DNA of 64,000 nt from Zygaena filipendulae (GCA_907165275.2 OU015665.1:5022001-5086000); one strand, 5' to 3'. Counted from the stretch's first letter, positions 50,001 through 55,860 are shown. A program made the numbers and translations. The notes: generated from the letters alone by a model not told the origin.

Positions 50001-51471
50001 ATGTGAGTAATCATTAATGATTATATTCAATTTTTTCTTACAATATTTTGTTAAAGGTCACTTAGTACCTACTTGTATTCTGGCATATTTAACACCTGCT
50101 TTTAAGTCTTTCCGAGGTATGTATGTACATTTTTTTACTGACCATAATATATCGCTTGGTGATCCTGAAAATATTGCAGCTTGCCTTGTTTCATTTTATT
50201 TTTTATTTATATACTTGTATGATTTTTACCTTAGAGATGAAAGTAATAAAAGCATCGAAATACATGTTTCTTGAATTTGAAAAGAAAAGCCCTCATATCA
50301 AATCCCATGAGTCTAACTTCAAACTAACGGCACTATGCAAACTTTCACCCCAAGCGGTTTGATTTCCAATAACTTCCACATTACGTATACATGCCTAAGG
50401 AACTCTTATTAAAATTTCCAGTTTTAGACCCAGCTGCTTTAGATGTGAGTCTGTCAATAGCTGGGGTCATGCTTTAATATACTGGCTTTGTCTCGCGGTT
50501 TCACCCGCTTAAATTTAGGAAAACCGCATGAAAATCCGTTCGGTAGTTTATCGCGAACAGACAGACAGACAGACAGATGCGGTGGAGGACTTTGTTTTAT
50601 AACATATAGCGATGATATACCAAAAATATGAGAGTTCATAATAATTCTTGCGTGTAAATTGTAATATATATAAGTATACTTAGTTACAATTTCATGTTAT
50701 GGCCTCTGGCGTTTCCCTACATGCGACCTAATAATTCAACCATCATCAAATAAATTCTTTTTAAATCAACAAGTAACAACGTGGTAAGATGAGGTTAACT
50801 CTCTGAGTTAAACATCATTTTTTCGAGGGAACCATTTGCTTACTCAAGCTACATAAAATGGCGGGTGGTGGGTTTCAAGCGCGTCTGTTATTTAGAACTC
50901 AAGGCTTCTTTTTTCATTAATATTATTCTTTTTTCATAATATTTAATTACCTTAATAATAATAAAGTTTATTTCGCTATAAAGAAATTTCGTGATAAATA
51001 CAATTTTTATTTTATCTTTGGGATACTGGAGATTAAATTTAGCGAAGCCTGTATTTCAACTCTCCAGTGGTCCACAAAAAAATTGTTGGTTTAATATTTC
51101 CTTCAAGACAGTAAAGTTTAATTTCCATTATGTTGAGTTTTCAGAGAGTTGATGGAAACATTGTTATAACCTTCGACGTCTAATTACTGTCCTTTACGCC
51201 ACGCCACTCTCAATATGAAATTGAGAGTGGCGTCGAAGTAATTCAACCTAATTTTAAATGTAATGTAACTAAAATGTGTGGGTGCACACATGTGTGTGTG
51301 CAATGTGCGTGCGTGTATGTACCTACCTTGGTTGTAGTGTTCGTCTCCCTTTATGATATCCGTCGGGTCCCTGACAGGCTCCCACCAGGGACGCACTGCA
51401 TGTAACTTCTTGCTGTTCACCGTTCTCTCCTCTTCATCAGCACTCAAAGTTTGCGGGGAAATATTTAACAT
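19878..51471 (-). CDS. Syt15: Synaptotagmin-15-like gene, 11 coding exons (whole gene)
   Basis: Eleven exons on the minus strand join with matching phases and GT/AG borders into one open frame of 533 residues. Residues 1-122 form an acidic N-terminal region with sequons at N3 and N103. Residues 123-146 are one hydrophobic helix followed by ARRSKK. A Ser/Pro-rich linker (about 150-240) leads to C2A (about 255-383), C2B (about 391-520) and a WHPL motif near the C-terminus. Synaptotagmins are membrane-anchored tandem-C2 proteins of vesicle traffic. The assignment to Syt15 rests on remembered family features: VWF at the start of C2A, LLPDERR-like and NPxFDE motifs, and an LGxxMxxRGxxLxHW C-terminus. 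In C2A only the aspartate of CDPYIK remains of the usual Ca2+ ligands, and C2B has no SDPYVK block, so Ca2+-independent action is inferred. Certain as a synaptotagmin; the subfamily is probable. 5' UTR exons and the promoter were not located. Confidence 0.9.
20113..20137. repeat. (AC)n microsatellite
   Basis: ACACAC run just ahead of a perfect hairpin, in intron 10. Confidence 0.85.
20173..20209. repeat. Perfect 15-bp-stem hairpin
   Basis: ATGAATCTTGGCGGG and CCCGCCAAGATTCAT with a 7-base loop ACGGTCA, in intron 10 about 170 bp upstream of exon 11. Confidence 0.9.
20824..21061. mobile_element. CTGGTCCCTTATT MITE, copy 2
   Basis: CTGGTCCCTTATTCATTATT to GGTATGGTGAATAAGGACTC. The right half is the inverse of the left part of 29706-29911 (AATATTTTGGCGTCTGGAGC, AGGCAAGGAATGTTATTGTT). 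It lies in intron 10. Confidence 0.75.
21501..21729 (-). repeat. CCGCGG-family repeat, tandem pair member 1
   Basis: ACTAATATTATAAATGTGAA tail to GAAACCGCGGGGCGCAGCTA head. It is immediately followed by another copy in the same orientation. Confidence 0.8.
21730..21921 (-). repeat. CCGCGG-family repeat, tandem pair member 2
   Basis: ATATTATAAAATGTGAAAGT to GAATCCGCGGGGCACAGATA. Head-to-tail with 21501-21729. Confidence 0.8.
23361..23381. repeat. (GT)n microsatellite
   Basis: Ten GT units, in intron 10. Confidence 0.85.
23493..23643 (+). repeat. CCGCGG-family repeat, shortened
   Basis: GGCTGTTCCCCGCGATTTCA, CTATGTCCTATCTCTGTACC and a TGATTGAGTAACAAACATCC tail. It directly precedes the next copy. 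Confidence 0.72.
23640..23892 (+). repeat. CCGCGCG-family repeat
   Basis: ACTAGCTGTCCCGCGCGGTT, CTTATCGGATGCCTACGCCA, CACCCTCCAAGTTTCAGGTC and GTCATTCAGGACAAAGCATT. Same subfamily as 17828-18079. Confidence 0.75.
24089..24305 (-). CDS. Syt15: Syt15-like exon 10 (body of C2B)
   Basis: Acceptor CTATACCTACCAG, donor GTACAATAC. It encodes residues 420-491. It lacks the usual SDPYVK block, has a weak basic patch (RGVRARRTA) where other family members have polylysine, and then FHFRLRADELHTTSVTVQAL. Loop 3 reads PNSVYAKGD, without paired aspartates. GC content is far above the surroundings. This is the least conserved exon, but its phases match both neighbours. Confidence 0.88.
24376..24545 (+). 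repeat. CCGCGG-family repeat, broken
   Basis: GAAAGTTCCGCGGGCGTTCC, CCTTGACAACGTGTAGTATG, then a second start, CCCGTAGGAATTCCGGGATG. It lies 71 bp upstream of exon 10, in intron 9. Confidence 0.6.
25531..25797. mobile_element. AGTCCGTC MITE, copy 1 (paired TGACGTCA)
   Basis: AGTTCGTCATGTAGATTAAT, ATTGGACACGTATTTTTTC and a complementary half ending GCAAAAAATACGAGTC. The core has two GTGACGTCAC palindromes about 55 bp apart. It lies in intron 9. Confidence 0.75.
25970..26030. repeat. (TG)n-rich tract
   Basis: Interrupted GTGTGTGT with GGGCGTGCGTGTC, then poly-T. It lies in intron 9, about 110 bp from the exon 9 donor. Confidence 0.8.
26140..26247 (-). CDS. Syt15: Syt15-like exon 9 (start of C2B)
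   Basis: Acceptor TTTCCATAG, donor GTAGGTA, phase 0 at both ends. It encodes residues 384-419, ELQEPTSDLGELLVSLLYNE and then NLHRLTVTVVEARGLK. 'LGELLVSL' followed by 'LTVTV..ARGLK' is the standard opening of a synaptotagmin C2B domain. The intron to exon 8 is only 255 bp and is free of recognisable repeats. Confidence 0.95.
26503..26670 (-). CDS. Syt15: Syt15-like exon 8 (end of C2A)
   Basis: Acceptor GTCCAATTAG, donor GTATAT, phase 0 at both ends. It encodes residues 328-383: IPPGKLEGLTLKLSMLDAGR, then VGKGKQLIGHVILPLSELDG and a short acidic tail. The loop-3 motif DxDxxxxxD of Ca2+-binding C2A domains is replaced by LDAGRVGKGKQ, so Ca2+ coordination should be lost. Confidence 0.94.
26671..27927 (-). 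other. Intron 7 of the synaptotagmin gene
   Basis: 1.26 kb, AT-rich, with a short (TAA)n run. No recognisable mobile element or exon. Confidence 0.7.
27928..28021 (-). CDS. Syt15: Syt15-like exon 7 (middle of C2A)
   Basis: Acceptor TTCTGTACAG, donor GTACTACT. It begins with the G completing Lys296 and ends in phase 0. It encodes IQLMPDERRVLQTKQKKKSC followed by NPFFDETFVYQ (residues 297-327). The LxPDxR, basic KQKKK and NPxFxETF blocks are typical of C2 strands 3-5. Confidence 0.94.
28230..28452. repeat. Imperfect tandem duplication, about 110 bp
   Basis: Two units share TTGCAGC, GAGAAGCAAAAAA, GAAATCGCTTTAT and TTTCTCTAAGACTAAA. The second starts near 28342. It lies in intron 6. Confidence 0.75.
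28631..29292. mobile_element. Inverted-repeat element with CCTAGGGGTGAAAG ends, copy 1
   Basis: AATAGTACATTGTTATCCTA at the left is repeated in inverse at the right (TAGGATAACAATGTACTATT). The internal 49-bp block, CGAGACGGGGTTTGG to AATAGATCGAG, is in the opposite orientation to that of copy 2. It lies in intron 6. Confidence 0.8.
29706..29911. mobile_element. CTGGGCCCTTATT MITE, copy 1
   Basis: Ends CTGGGCCCTTATTTGCTATG and CATAGTGAATAAGGGCCCTG, inverse. It shares CAACATTCCTTGCTCATAAC and CGCTCCAGATGCCTAAAATA with copy 2. It ends 26 bp from the exon 6 donor of the synaptotagmin gene. Confidence 0.8.
29938..30062 (-). CDS. Syt15: Syt15-like exon 6 (start of C2A)
   Basis: Acceptor TTTCCCCAG, donor GTGAGTGG, phase 0 in and phase 2 out. 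It encodes GRVWFTLKYEAGIERLQVHI and continues through HLPSRTPALANACDPYI (residues 255-295): beta strands 1-2 and loop 1 of C2A. The CDPY aspartate is kept. The other loop-1 Ca2+ ligand position is not an aspartate. Confidence 0.94.
31035..31275 (+). mobile_element. Lepidopteran CR1/zenon-type LINE 3' fragment
   Basis: Contains GGGCAAACGGGCAAATGG, CACCTGATGGTAAGTGATTA and CCGCCGCCCATAGACATCTG. This is a very common lepidopteran non-LTR 3' region. It lies in intron 5, next to the Tc1 element. A short relative (GCACACCTAATGGTTGA) sits at 60185-60232. Confidence 0.75.
31570..33117 (-). mobile_element. Tc1-type DNA transposon, decayed
   Basis: A 1548-bp element flanked by TA at 31568-31569 and 33118-33119. 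The terminal inverted repeats, CACACATCAAAA(G/A)TGTCTAGG and onward, match over about 36 bases with one difference. It lies in intron 5 of the synaptotagmin gene and carries one transposase pseudogene. Confidence 0.92.
31729..32865 (-). pseudogene. Tc1 transposase pseudogene
   Basis: One continuous frame of 379 codons from ATG at 32865, broken by five in-frame stops (32854, 32443, 32428, 32320 and 32269) but with no frameshift. The N-terminal helix-turn-helix region (about residues 7-60) and a basic second HTH are readable. The catalytic part shows MHDNARPH and, 34 residues later, the Glu of NPTEHAWD, i.e. the DD34E spacing of Tc1. The first catalytic block reads FSEESRF, with Glu where Asp is expected. 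It cannot make active enzyme. Confidence 0.92.
33534..33733 (-). repeat. CCGCGG-family repeat, reverse
   Basis: TTAATATTATAAATGCGCAA, ACCGATCATCATGAAATTTT and AAACCGAGGGAACAGCTAGT. It lies in intron 5. Confidence 0.75.
34120..34380 (+). mobile_element. tRNA-derived SINE, copy 1
   Basis: A tRNA-like head with a GGTTCGCTCCCC B box and CATCAGGGTAAA is followed by a TTGTTGTTTACCCTAAGTCT body, then GTCTGGTACCCGTAGTACAA and a TTATTTATT end. Typical lepidopteran SINE structure. Confidence 0.8.
35500..35880. mobile_element. Tc1/mariner-like MITE, TACAAGGTGTTAC ends
   Basis: TACAAGGTGTTACAGAAAGG and, inverted, CCTTACCGTAACACCTTGTA, 381 bp, flanked by TA on both sides. It has no coding capacity and lies in intron 5. 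Confidence 0.8.
36312..36405. repeat. AT-rich tandem array (TATAGTTA type)
   Basis: Repeated GTTACTTATTAATATAG and TATAGTTATAG units. Simple-sequence DNA. Confidence 0.7.
36469..36645 (-). repeat. CCGCGG-family repeat, reverse
   Basis: CTACTAATATTATAAATGTG, GCTGAACGGATTTGGATGAA and GAAACCGCGGGGTACAGCTA. It lies in intron 5. Confidence 0.78.
36830..37315. repeat. Direct repeat pair, about 135 bp
   Basis: Units at about 36838-36975 and 37180-37312 share GTTCCTCTGTA, TTGGTTAGAATCAGGTCCGG and a TCTTGTAGTTG end. They flank about 205 bp of unique sequence in intron 5. Confidence 0.78.
37386..37414. repeat. Perfect 13-bp-stem hairpin with 3-base loop
   Basis: CATGGACCAATTA-AAC-TAATTGGTCCATG, in intron 5, flanked by short GCTGTCGGT direct repeats. 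Confidence 0.9.
37666..37751 (-). CDS. Syt15: Syt15-like exon 5 (linker before C2A)
   Basis: Acceptor TTTTGTTTCAG. The better donor is GTAAGC, after GTA (Val254). It encodes residues 227-254, NTDLGVLDPALYKTDILDED and then LMWPEGHV. A 'G.L.P.LY' linker just ahead of C2A is common in synaptotagmins. An alternative donor, GTAGTA three bases earlier, would drop Val254 and keep the frame. Confidence 0.9.
38053..38288. mobile_element. Palindromic MITE, GGCCGCACTCAGAGTC type
   Basis: Arms of about 65 bp, sharing AGTATAGATTTTTAAAACAA and CTGCCGCAATCA, run inward from both ends. TTA on both sides fits a 3-bp PIF/Harbinger-type target duplication. It lies in intron 4. Confidence 0.78.
39196..39432 (+). 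mobile_element. GGAC..GTCC MITE, copy 3
   Basis: GGACGCAGATAAGCAATAAC to TTGCTTATCTATGTCC, 237 bp, flanked by ATAT on both sides. It lies in intron 4 of the synaptotagmin gene. Confidence 0.88.
39910..39961. repeat. 20-bp-stem hairpin
   Basis: TATCAATGTACCGCTCACGG pairs with CCATGAGCGGTACATTGATA (one mismatch), 12-base loop, in intron 4. Confidence 0.88.
40860..41043 (-). repeat. CCGCGG-family repeat, reverse
   Basis: GTGAGTTTGTTTGTTATGCT, GTCATGAAATTTTGCATTCA and GGTGAAACCGCGGGGAACAC. A second head fragment lies just upstream at 40757-40798. It lies in intron 4. Confidence 0.7.
41500..41655 (-). repeat. CCGCGG-family repeat, reverse fragment
   Basis: GCTTCCCGCTGTCTGTCGCT, AATCTCCATGCGGTTTGCAC and CTGGAATTCCCGCGGGACCT. 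It lies in intron 4. Confidence 0.6.
42329..42527 (+). repeat. CCGCGG-family repeat nested in an AGTCCGTC MITE
   Basis: ACTAGCTGTGCCCCGCGGTT to TAATATTAGTAGGATTAG, near full length. It interrupts the MITE at 42044-42606 and is therefore younger. Confidence 0.82.
42528..42583. repeat. Perfect 22-bp-stem hairpin at a MITE end
   Basis: The MITE end GTTAATTTTTAGTCCGTC..TTGT is exactly inverted after a 12-base spacer (42550-42561). It lies between the nested repeat and the outer MITE end. Confidence 0.88.
42765..42870 (+). mobile_element. tRNA-derived SINE, copy 2 (5' part)
   Basis: The head GTGGTGGTGAGATAACTGAC has an intact B box, GGTTCGATCC, and the GATTAGGGTAAAC join. It is truncated soon after the head. 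Confidence 0.7.
42928..43166 (+). pseudogene. LINE ORF2 C-terminal fragment, frameshifted
   Basis: The first frame reads GPEYDFVPFGVETLGPWGPS and then RLFTEIAKRLVNITGDQRAG. A frameshift near 43075 leads to RISLAIQRGNAASIFGTLPK and a stop near 43163. These two blocks, 'ETLGPWGPSA' and 'ISLAIQRGNAASI', are familiar from the C-terminus of non-LTR retrotransposon polymerases. It lies in intron 4, about 170 bp from exon 4. Confidence 0.75.
43335..43483 (-). CDS. Syt15: Syt15-like exon 4 (cytosolic linker)
   Basis: Acceptor TTTGTCGACAG, donor GTAAGTG. It begins with the G of Met176 and ends one base into Thr226. It encodes residues 177-225, TKEVNFSLPTFRSSSLGELR and then a Ser/Val/Gly-rich stretch ending HRSHSF. 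Codon use is GC-rich against an AT-rich background. The many serines make a flexible, possibly phosphorylated linker plausible. Confidence 0.9.
45130..45485 (+). pseudogene. LINE reverse-transcriptase fragment (N-terminal part)
   Basis: The readable part includes FNRCIDCGLFPDQMKYSKVT, then PLFKTGSTSDPSNFRP and VLPTIF. This matches the FPD..K...V.P..K.G...D..NFRPI..LP block at the start of non-LTR reverse transcriptases of the CR1/Jockey type. Upstream, the frame extends through SFSHVSVFDIFKVFKTINLK to a stop. Downstream it joins directly to the LINE 3' tail, so the catalytic YADD region is deleted. Confidence 0.85.
45430..45590 (+). mobile_element. LINE 3' tail, copy 1
   Basis: Contains CTGCTGAGTTTCTTCTCAG, then TTCCGAACTGACGGTAATTT and a tail of repeated TTTGAATTT units. 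It is homologous to 48933-49098. It is fused to the reverse-transcriptase fragment, so this is an internally deleted LINE copy. Confidence 0.75.
45696..45858 (-). CDS. Syt15: Syt15-like exon 3 (transmembrane helix)
   Basis: Acceptor TTTGCTGCAG, donor GTAAGTA. It completes Glu122 and ends two bases into Met176. It encodes a 24-residue hydrophobic stretch (ALVALGG...GVFL) followed by ARRSKKSSS, a positive-inside stop signal, then a Pro-rich part ending TPCY. The Cys cluster found after the helix in Syt1 is absent; the only nearby Cys is residue 174. Confidence 0.92.
46881..47073 (+). mobile_element. GGAC..GTCC MITE, copy 4 (internally shortened)
   Basis: 193 bp with the same ends, flanked by AAGT on both sides. 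It lacks about 40 bp of the inner left half. It lies in intron 2. Confidence 0.88.
47395..47575 (+). repeat. CCGCGG-family repeat, variant body
   Basis: ACTAGCTGTGCCCCGCAGTT, then CCACTGAAAGTCCCGTCAAA and GTCGGTCCAACCGTTTCTGA, ending in CAGGCAGACAGAG. It lies in intron 2. Confidence 0.75.
48354..48472. repeat. 119-bp palindrome inside the GGATAGTTGCC element
   Basis: Left arm GTGCGGAA..GTCATTGCAAAGAG TTCCGAC and right arm its inverse, GTCGGAACTCTTTGCAATGA..TTCCGCAC, separated by a GC-rich loop (CCCGAGCCGAGGCGTAGCCG). Confidence 0.85.
48933..49098 (+). mobile_element. LINE 3' tail, copy 2
   Basis: GCTGCTGAGTTTCTTGTCAG, then TTCCGAACTGACGGTAATTT and three GAATTTT units. Same family as 45430-45590. 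It is nested inside the element with GGATAGTTGCC ends. Confidence 0.75.
49299..49562. mobile_element. AGTCCGTC MITE, copy 3
   Basis: Starts AATGGGCATGATGAATAAAT and TTTTTAGTCCGTCTTATACA, with GTGTGACGTCACAC and TATGACGTCGCGAC in the core. The right end is lost after AAAAAATACGTGTACC. It ends 35 bp downstream of exon 2. Confidence 0.75.
49597..49815 (-). CDS. Syt15: Syt15-like exon 2 (N-terminal acidic region)
   Basis: Acceptor TTTTCACAG, donor GTAAATA. It starts with two bases completing Gly49 and ends in phase 1. It encodes residues 50-121, including YDIDDSGGLNIDFYDQ, a Pro/Glu stretch (PQVPEVPEGPE) and the sequon NSS at 103-105. It ends VNWR directly before the membrane helix. The region looks disordered and acidic and would face the lumen or outside if the protein has the usual N-out topology. 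Confidence 0.88.
50482..50605 (+). repeat. CCGCGG-family repeat, fragment
   Basis: GGCTTTGTCTCGCGGTTTCA, CGCATGAAAATCCGTTCGGT, a (CAGA) run and CGGTGGAGGACTTTGTTTTA. It lies in intron 1. Confidence 0.65.
51202..51232. repeat. Perfect 13-bp-stem hairpin near exon 1
   Basis: CGCCACTCTCAAT-ATGAA-ATTGAGAGTGGCG, in intron 1, 95 bp past the exon 1 donor. Confidence 0.9.
51327..51471 (-). CDS. Syt15: Syt15-like exon 1 (start codon, residues 1-48)
   Basis: Starts with ATG at 51471 (MLNISPQTL), with G at -3. In-frame stops lie about 36 bases upstream. The exon ends CAA G before the donor GTAGGTA, phase 1, and supplies the first base of Gly49. It encodes a hydrophilic segment with KGDEHYNQ at its end and no cleavable signal peptide, consistent with a signal-anchor protein. 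The sequon NIS lies at residues 3-5. A possible acceptor (TTTAG) just before the ATG means a 5' UTR exon may lie further upstream. Confidence 0.8.
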
Positions 51472-52465
51472 CTCTAAACATCTGATGATACCTACGACAG
51501 AGATTTATCATAGTATTGTGAAACCAGTCTCACATAAACTTGGTCATATGAAAATGATGATTGATAATGTTTTTTAATAGGTTATTTTTTATCTAAATGT
51601 ATATAAAATATTATAGAACCTGATAATTTATCCTTCCAACTCTACTATTTTTATGTACCTACATTGTTAGTGTAGATAGAGAACAAAAAAATATAACCAC
51701 AATATCTGGACACGATATAGGTAGGTATATATTATTCATCATTAGTTATAAGATTGTGAACGGCTACCTTTTAAACTACTCATTATTCTATCTTGTTGAA
51801 ATTAGTTCTCTTCTTATGAGCAGTTCCCGAGGGTGTTGTGAAATTCACACAGACGAAACAGCTATAATAAGTTAAATATATTATCTGTCTATTTATAAAA
51901 GGATCGAGGGTATTTACGAAATCTTTTTTTTTTATTCGATTCCTAAAGACTTTTGATGGAAATAGTAGGTAAAAAAAAAACTAAGATTTCTTTGTTTAAG
52001 TGTTGCTAGATTCTTTTTTAAAATTGTACGAAAATTACATTGCTAGTTAGCAAATATTTTCTAGATTTCAAATCAGTAACAATTTAGTACTGGTTTCATA
52101 CAAAAATACGAAGAAATCTTAAATTATATGCAAGGAGGTCCCGTTATAATGACGTAACAAAATGGCGCCCAGCGCTCAACGTCGGTTTTGACATTTAGCT
52201 CTGACGCTTCAGGGTATATTACACAAAAATATTATAAAGTTTCAAAGGCCTATCAAAATATTTTTGCAGGTCGGTTTACTTACATTGCGTGAAGGAAAAA
52301 AAATCAGCTTCATTTTGCCATGAAATTAATTTATATTATATTTAATATTGTAAAAATCATTTGGTGCATTGTATATTGTATTGTATTGTATTTTTCAAAA
52401 AAAAAATTTCAACACAAGGGTACCTATACAGGGTGAAATTTTCATATTTAAATTTACTATGTAAC

Positions 52466-52566
52466 CTTTTTAGAGCCCGTCTTTCATAGCACTAGTTAGA
52501 ATTTATGTCTGGCATTTCCATAGTAAAATTCTAAATACCTAGTACTATAAAGACGGGCTCTAAAAA
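52466..52566. repeat. 101-bp inverted repeat
   Basis: TTTTTAGAGCCCGTCTTTCA and its inverse ending AAAGACGGGCTCTAAAAA, with inner ACTAG/AGAATTT pairing. Probably a small MITE. Confidence 0.8.
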
Positions 52567-52965
52567 GCGTCCATAGTTGTAGTTGTAGATAGAAGAACTC
52601 TCTACGTTTCGAAATCTTTTTCAGTACTAATACAGTTCGAATCATGAAAATCTCTTTAGATGTCATTCCTTATTCTGCATTCGATAGTATTGGCCCTTGG
52701 TTTATAATAGCTATGATTGAGTCAGTTTCTCCTATTAAGGTCGGTTCGATTAAGACGTCATCCCATGTTCGTGTTACCCTTGTTTGGTAACCATAACATA
52801 CTCTTAGAGACAGGGTTTTCGACAAAGTAATATAAATGTATCTCAGGGTTTTTTTTGGCGTAAAACGTATTACCTATACGAAAAATATTCCTATTCTTTT
52901 CCCGTGACTTCACCTGCGTGAATTTCAGTTATTATATTATGAACACGTAAATATCCCTACTAATA

Positions 52966-53285
52966 TCCTTATTAATATTATAAATGCGAAAGTGATTTTG
53001 CTTGTTTGTTTCTTTGTTTGTTATGCTTTCACGTCTTAACAACTTAACCAATCATCATGCATGCACATTGTCATAGGTACAGAGAAGGACATACAGTGCT
53101 TTTTATCCCAAAATTCCTGCGGGAACTCCGAAATTGCTGCGGGCGAAAGTAACTCTGCCTGTCCGTCTGTGTGTCTGTTATGCTTTTACGCGTTAACGGA
53201 TCAACCGATCATCATGAAATTTTCCATATACTTACTTACGTTGTCAGAGACAGAAAAGGACAGAGGGTAGGTATCCACGCACCTA
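52966..53285 (-). repeat. CCGCGG-family repeats, two joined reverse copies
   Basis: CTTATTAATATTATAAATGC, then GGGAACTCCGAAATTGCTGC near 53120. A second start follows at about 53145 (GCGAAAGTAACTCTGCCTGT, ATCATCATGAAATTTTCCAT). Confidence 0.65.
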
Positions 53286-54970
53286 TACGTACATTTATGA
53301 AAATGCACAGTGAAAATCTACTGTGACTTTTTTCCGAGAGGTCACTCACGAAATAAATATTAAACGATAAATGTACCTATGTATTACTGCAGGCAACATA
53401 AACAGTTTTAATGGAAGTAATGTTTATAAAAGGGTCGATGTTACACATAAAACCACTTTGTCGCTGCAAAAGAGTGGGGGGCACTTAAAATGTTATTGGT
53501 ATTCTTTTATTGGCTGAATAAAGGTTCGTTAAATCGTGCATATTTTTAGTGCTTTTTACGTCTGGTTGAAACCATAACCTTTAACTTTATTGCCCTGTTC
53601 TACGCCTTATAATCAGGCTCTATCTATTATTTGGTATAGTTTTTAAGAGCCTATATTTATTTATTTTATTTAAATAAGTACTACATTTTGAAAACAAATG
53701 AGTCTATACATCCTTATATTTTGTTTGTTTATTTGAACGCGCATCACGGAAAAACTACTTTGTGTATTCTAATTAATTTAACGCTTAAGTAACTTATATA
53801 AGTTACTAAAGCGTTAAAGTGATCAAAATTTTGTTTATATTTATCTTTTGTATCTTTTTGTCATTGAAAAGTAAATTTACCGGATGAAATAGCGTTATTG
53901 ACGGAGGTAGGTATAATCACTTGAAACTGTGGTTTTGTAATGAAATACAAAAAAATCGACTCATATCGATTATCAAAAATGCGTTGTTGCTACTAAATAT
54001 ATTTATGATCATTAAGATAATAGATAAATTTTCTTTTATTCATCATCCAAAATTGGATCTCAATTAAGAATGAAAACGAAAACAATTAATAAGACTCAAT
54101 ACACAATAGTCAATAGTCAAATAGTACATCTTTAACAAAAGGAAACCTGAGAAGCTTATTTAGAAAATTCATTTATAAGTGGTACCTACCTATCCGATTT
54201 AAAATTGGAAAACCCAGACAGTTCACAGAACAGTGTCTAACAATATCAATGCCGAAGATTTAGTTATTTCGAAGTCAATCGAGCTGTATGGGTACCGATG
54301 TCTAGAATTTACTATTTTTATTGTGAAGTTATTTCTATTAAATTTCATAGAGGGGTCGATCTTGCTATATGAACAAATGATTAATTATTAATAACGGGTG
54401 GTCTTTAAAAATCTACAGCTACAGCTATAGTACGTATATATTCGTGAACAAATATTTTACATAATATCTAATGAATTTTAAGGTTGTTCTAAGACTTTGT
54501 TTTTAAATAAACACTGTGCTTAGTGGAAAATTAACCACTTGAAGAATTAACAAACTAAAAACTCATTTACTTTAAGTAAATAAGTACCTACTATCATCAT
54601 CTACAGGACGTAGCTAACTTAAAATTTAAAGACAAATCTGTTGCTGACAGAAGGAAATTAAGCTCTGCGAGAAAAATAAACAAAAGAAAAAAAGACTCTC
54701 TAGAATAAGTAAAGGGGTTCGTCTTTAAACTACTCTGGTATATCTTATTAAACTCAGGTTAAAATAACTATGTACAGACTAATCTAGTCTCCAAAGTAAA
54801 TTTAAACCATAAATAGGTAGGTTGTTTTTTTTTTCTGTGATGTGCAATAAAATTGTATACGAACGAAAGCAGCATTTCAAGCTTAATTACTTTCGCTGTG
54901 ATTAGAAGTATGAAAGTTTCAAGTATGTATAAAATTTTAGTAAAAAAAATATATACATAATTATTATCTT

Positions 54971-55270
54971 CTATACTATAATAAAAGAATAGAATTCGTG
55001 ATTCTGTACATTGAATATTTTTACCTAAAATTGAGAGGTGATAAAAGAAGAGTAGCCAAGTCAAAAAAAAATTTTTTCAAATTCTTTTCTGTTTGTCTGT
55101 CTGTTCGCGATAATCTCCGAATCTACTGAACGGATTATCATGCGGTTTTCACAGGTTGATTAAGCTTGGCCTGGAGCTACATATAGGATTTGTTTCATTA
55201 AAATCGGATGTCGGAAAAAAAGTTGTTGTATAAAAACCTTTCGCGCGGGTGAAACCGCGGGGCAGTCACA
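54971..55270 (-). repeat. CCGCGG-family repeat, long form, reverse
   Basis: CTATACTATAATAAAAGAAT tail, ACGGATTATCATGCGGTTTT middle and GGTGAAACCGCGGGGCAGTC head. The most complete long-form copy in the window. Confidence 0.75.
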
Positions 55271-55603
55271 TAATATTGTTGGATAATTTTGAAGTAATAA
55301 AATGTATGAACCCTATTTGAATCACGTGCATGTTTTCTATTCAGGGTACAAACTCTATCTATAGTCCAACTTTCATCCAAATCCATCCAGCCGTTTCAGC
55401 GTGGAAGAGTAGATAACGAACCTTTATACGAACTTTGGCGTTAGTAATATTAGTGTTATATTTAAAAAAAAACAAAGTACCTTTAAATCAATGTATAAGC
55501 GGCTACAATTTTAGGAGTAACTAAAAATTTGGAATTAAGTTGCGCCATTCAACACTTCTAATTACAAAGATATCGTGACATCATTATGAAAGCTTACTAA
55601 CAC

Positions 55604-55860
55604 AATGATAGCTCAGAAGTTAGTGCGTAGGCTCACACCCCGCAAAGCGTGGGTTCAGATCTAAGCAACGCGTTTGATCTTCCGTTCTTGAAATTTGAAA
55701 ATCTGTAGCCGAGGATCTAACAGTATTTTTGGCAGCCTCACTTTAAATCCAGTTCCTATTCCAGGCTAGGTGTGTTAACAATCTTCGATCACATCGTTAC
55801 ATCAGGTGAGTTGTGGTCAAAAACCAAGCCTGTTAATCATATAAAAAATTACAACAATTA
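55604..55860 (+). mobile_element. Composite SINE/LINE-tail repeat
   Basis: A tRNA-like start (ATAGCTCAGAAGTTAGTGCG, then GGGTTCAGATCT) is followed by a body with CAGTTCCTATTCCAGGC and CATCAGGTGAGTTGTGGTCA, a motif shared with lepidopteran LINE 3' ends. Confidence 0.55.

Larger units (their letters stand above)
49816..51326 (-). other. Intron 1 of the synaptotagmin gene
   Basis: 1.5 kb with an ATTCT-type simple repeat (about 49963-49985), a CCGCGG fragment and a perfect hairpin. No additional exon seen. Confidence 0.65.

Noticed and set aside
53061..53270. 69-codon plus-strand frame
   Set aside because: Translation of two joined CCGCGG-family repeats.
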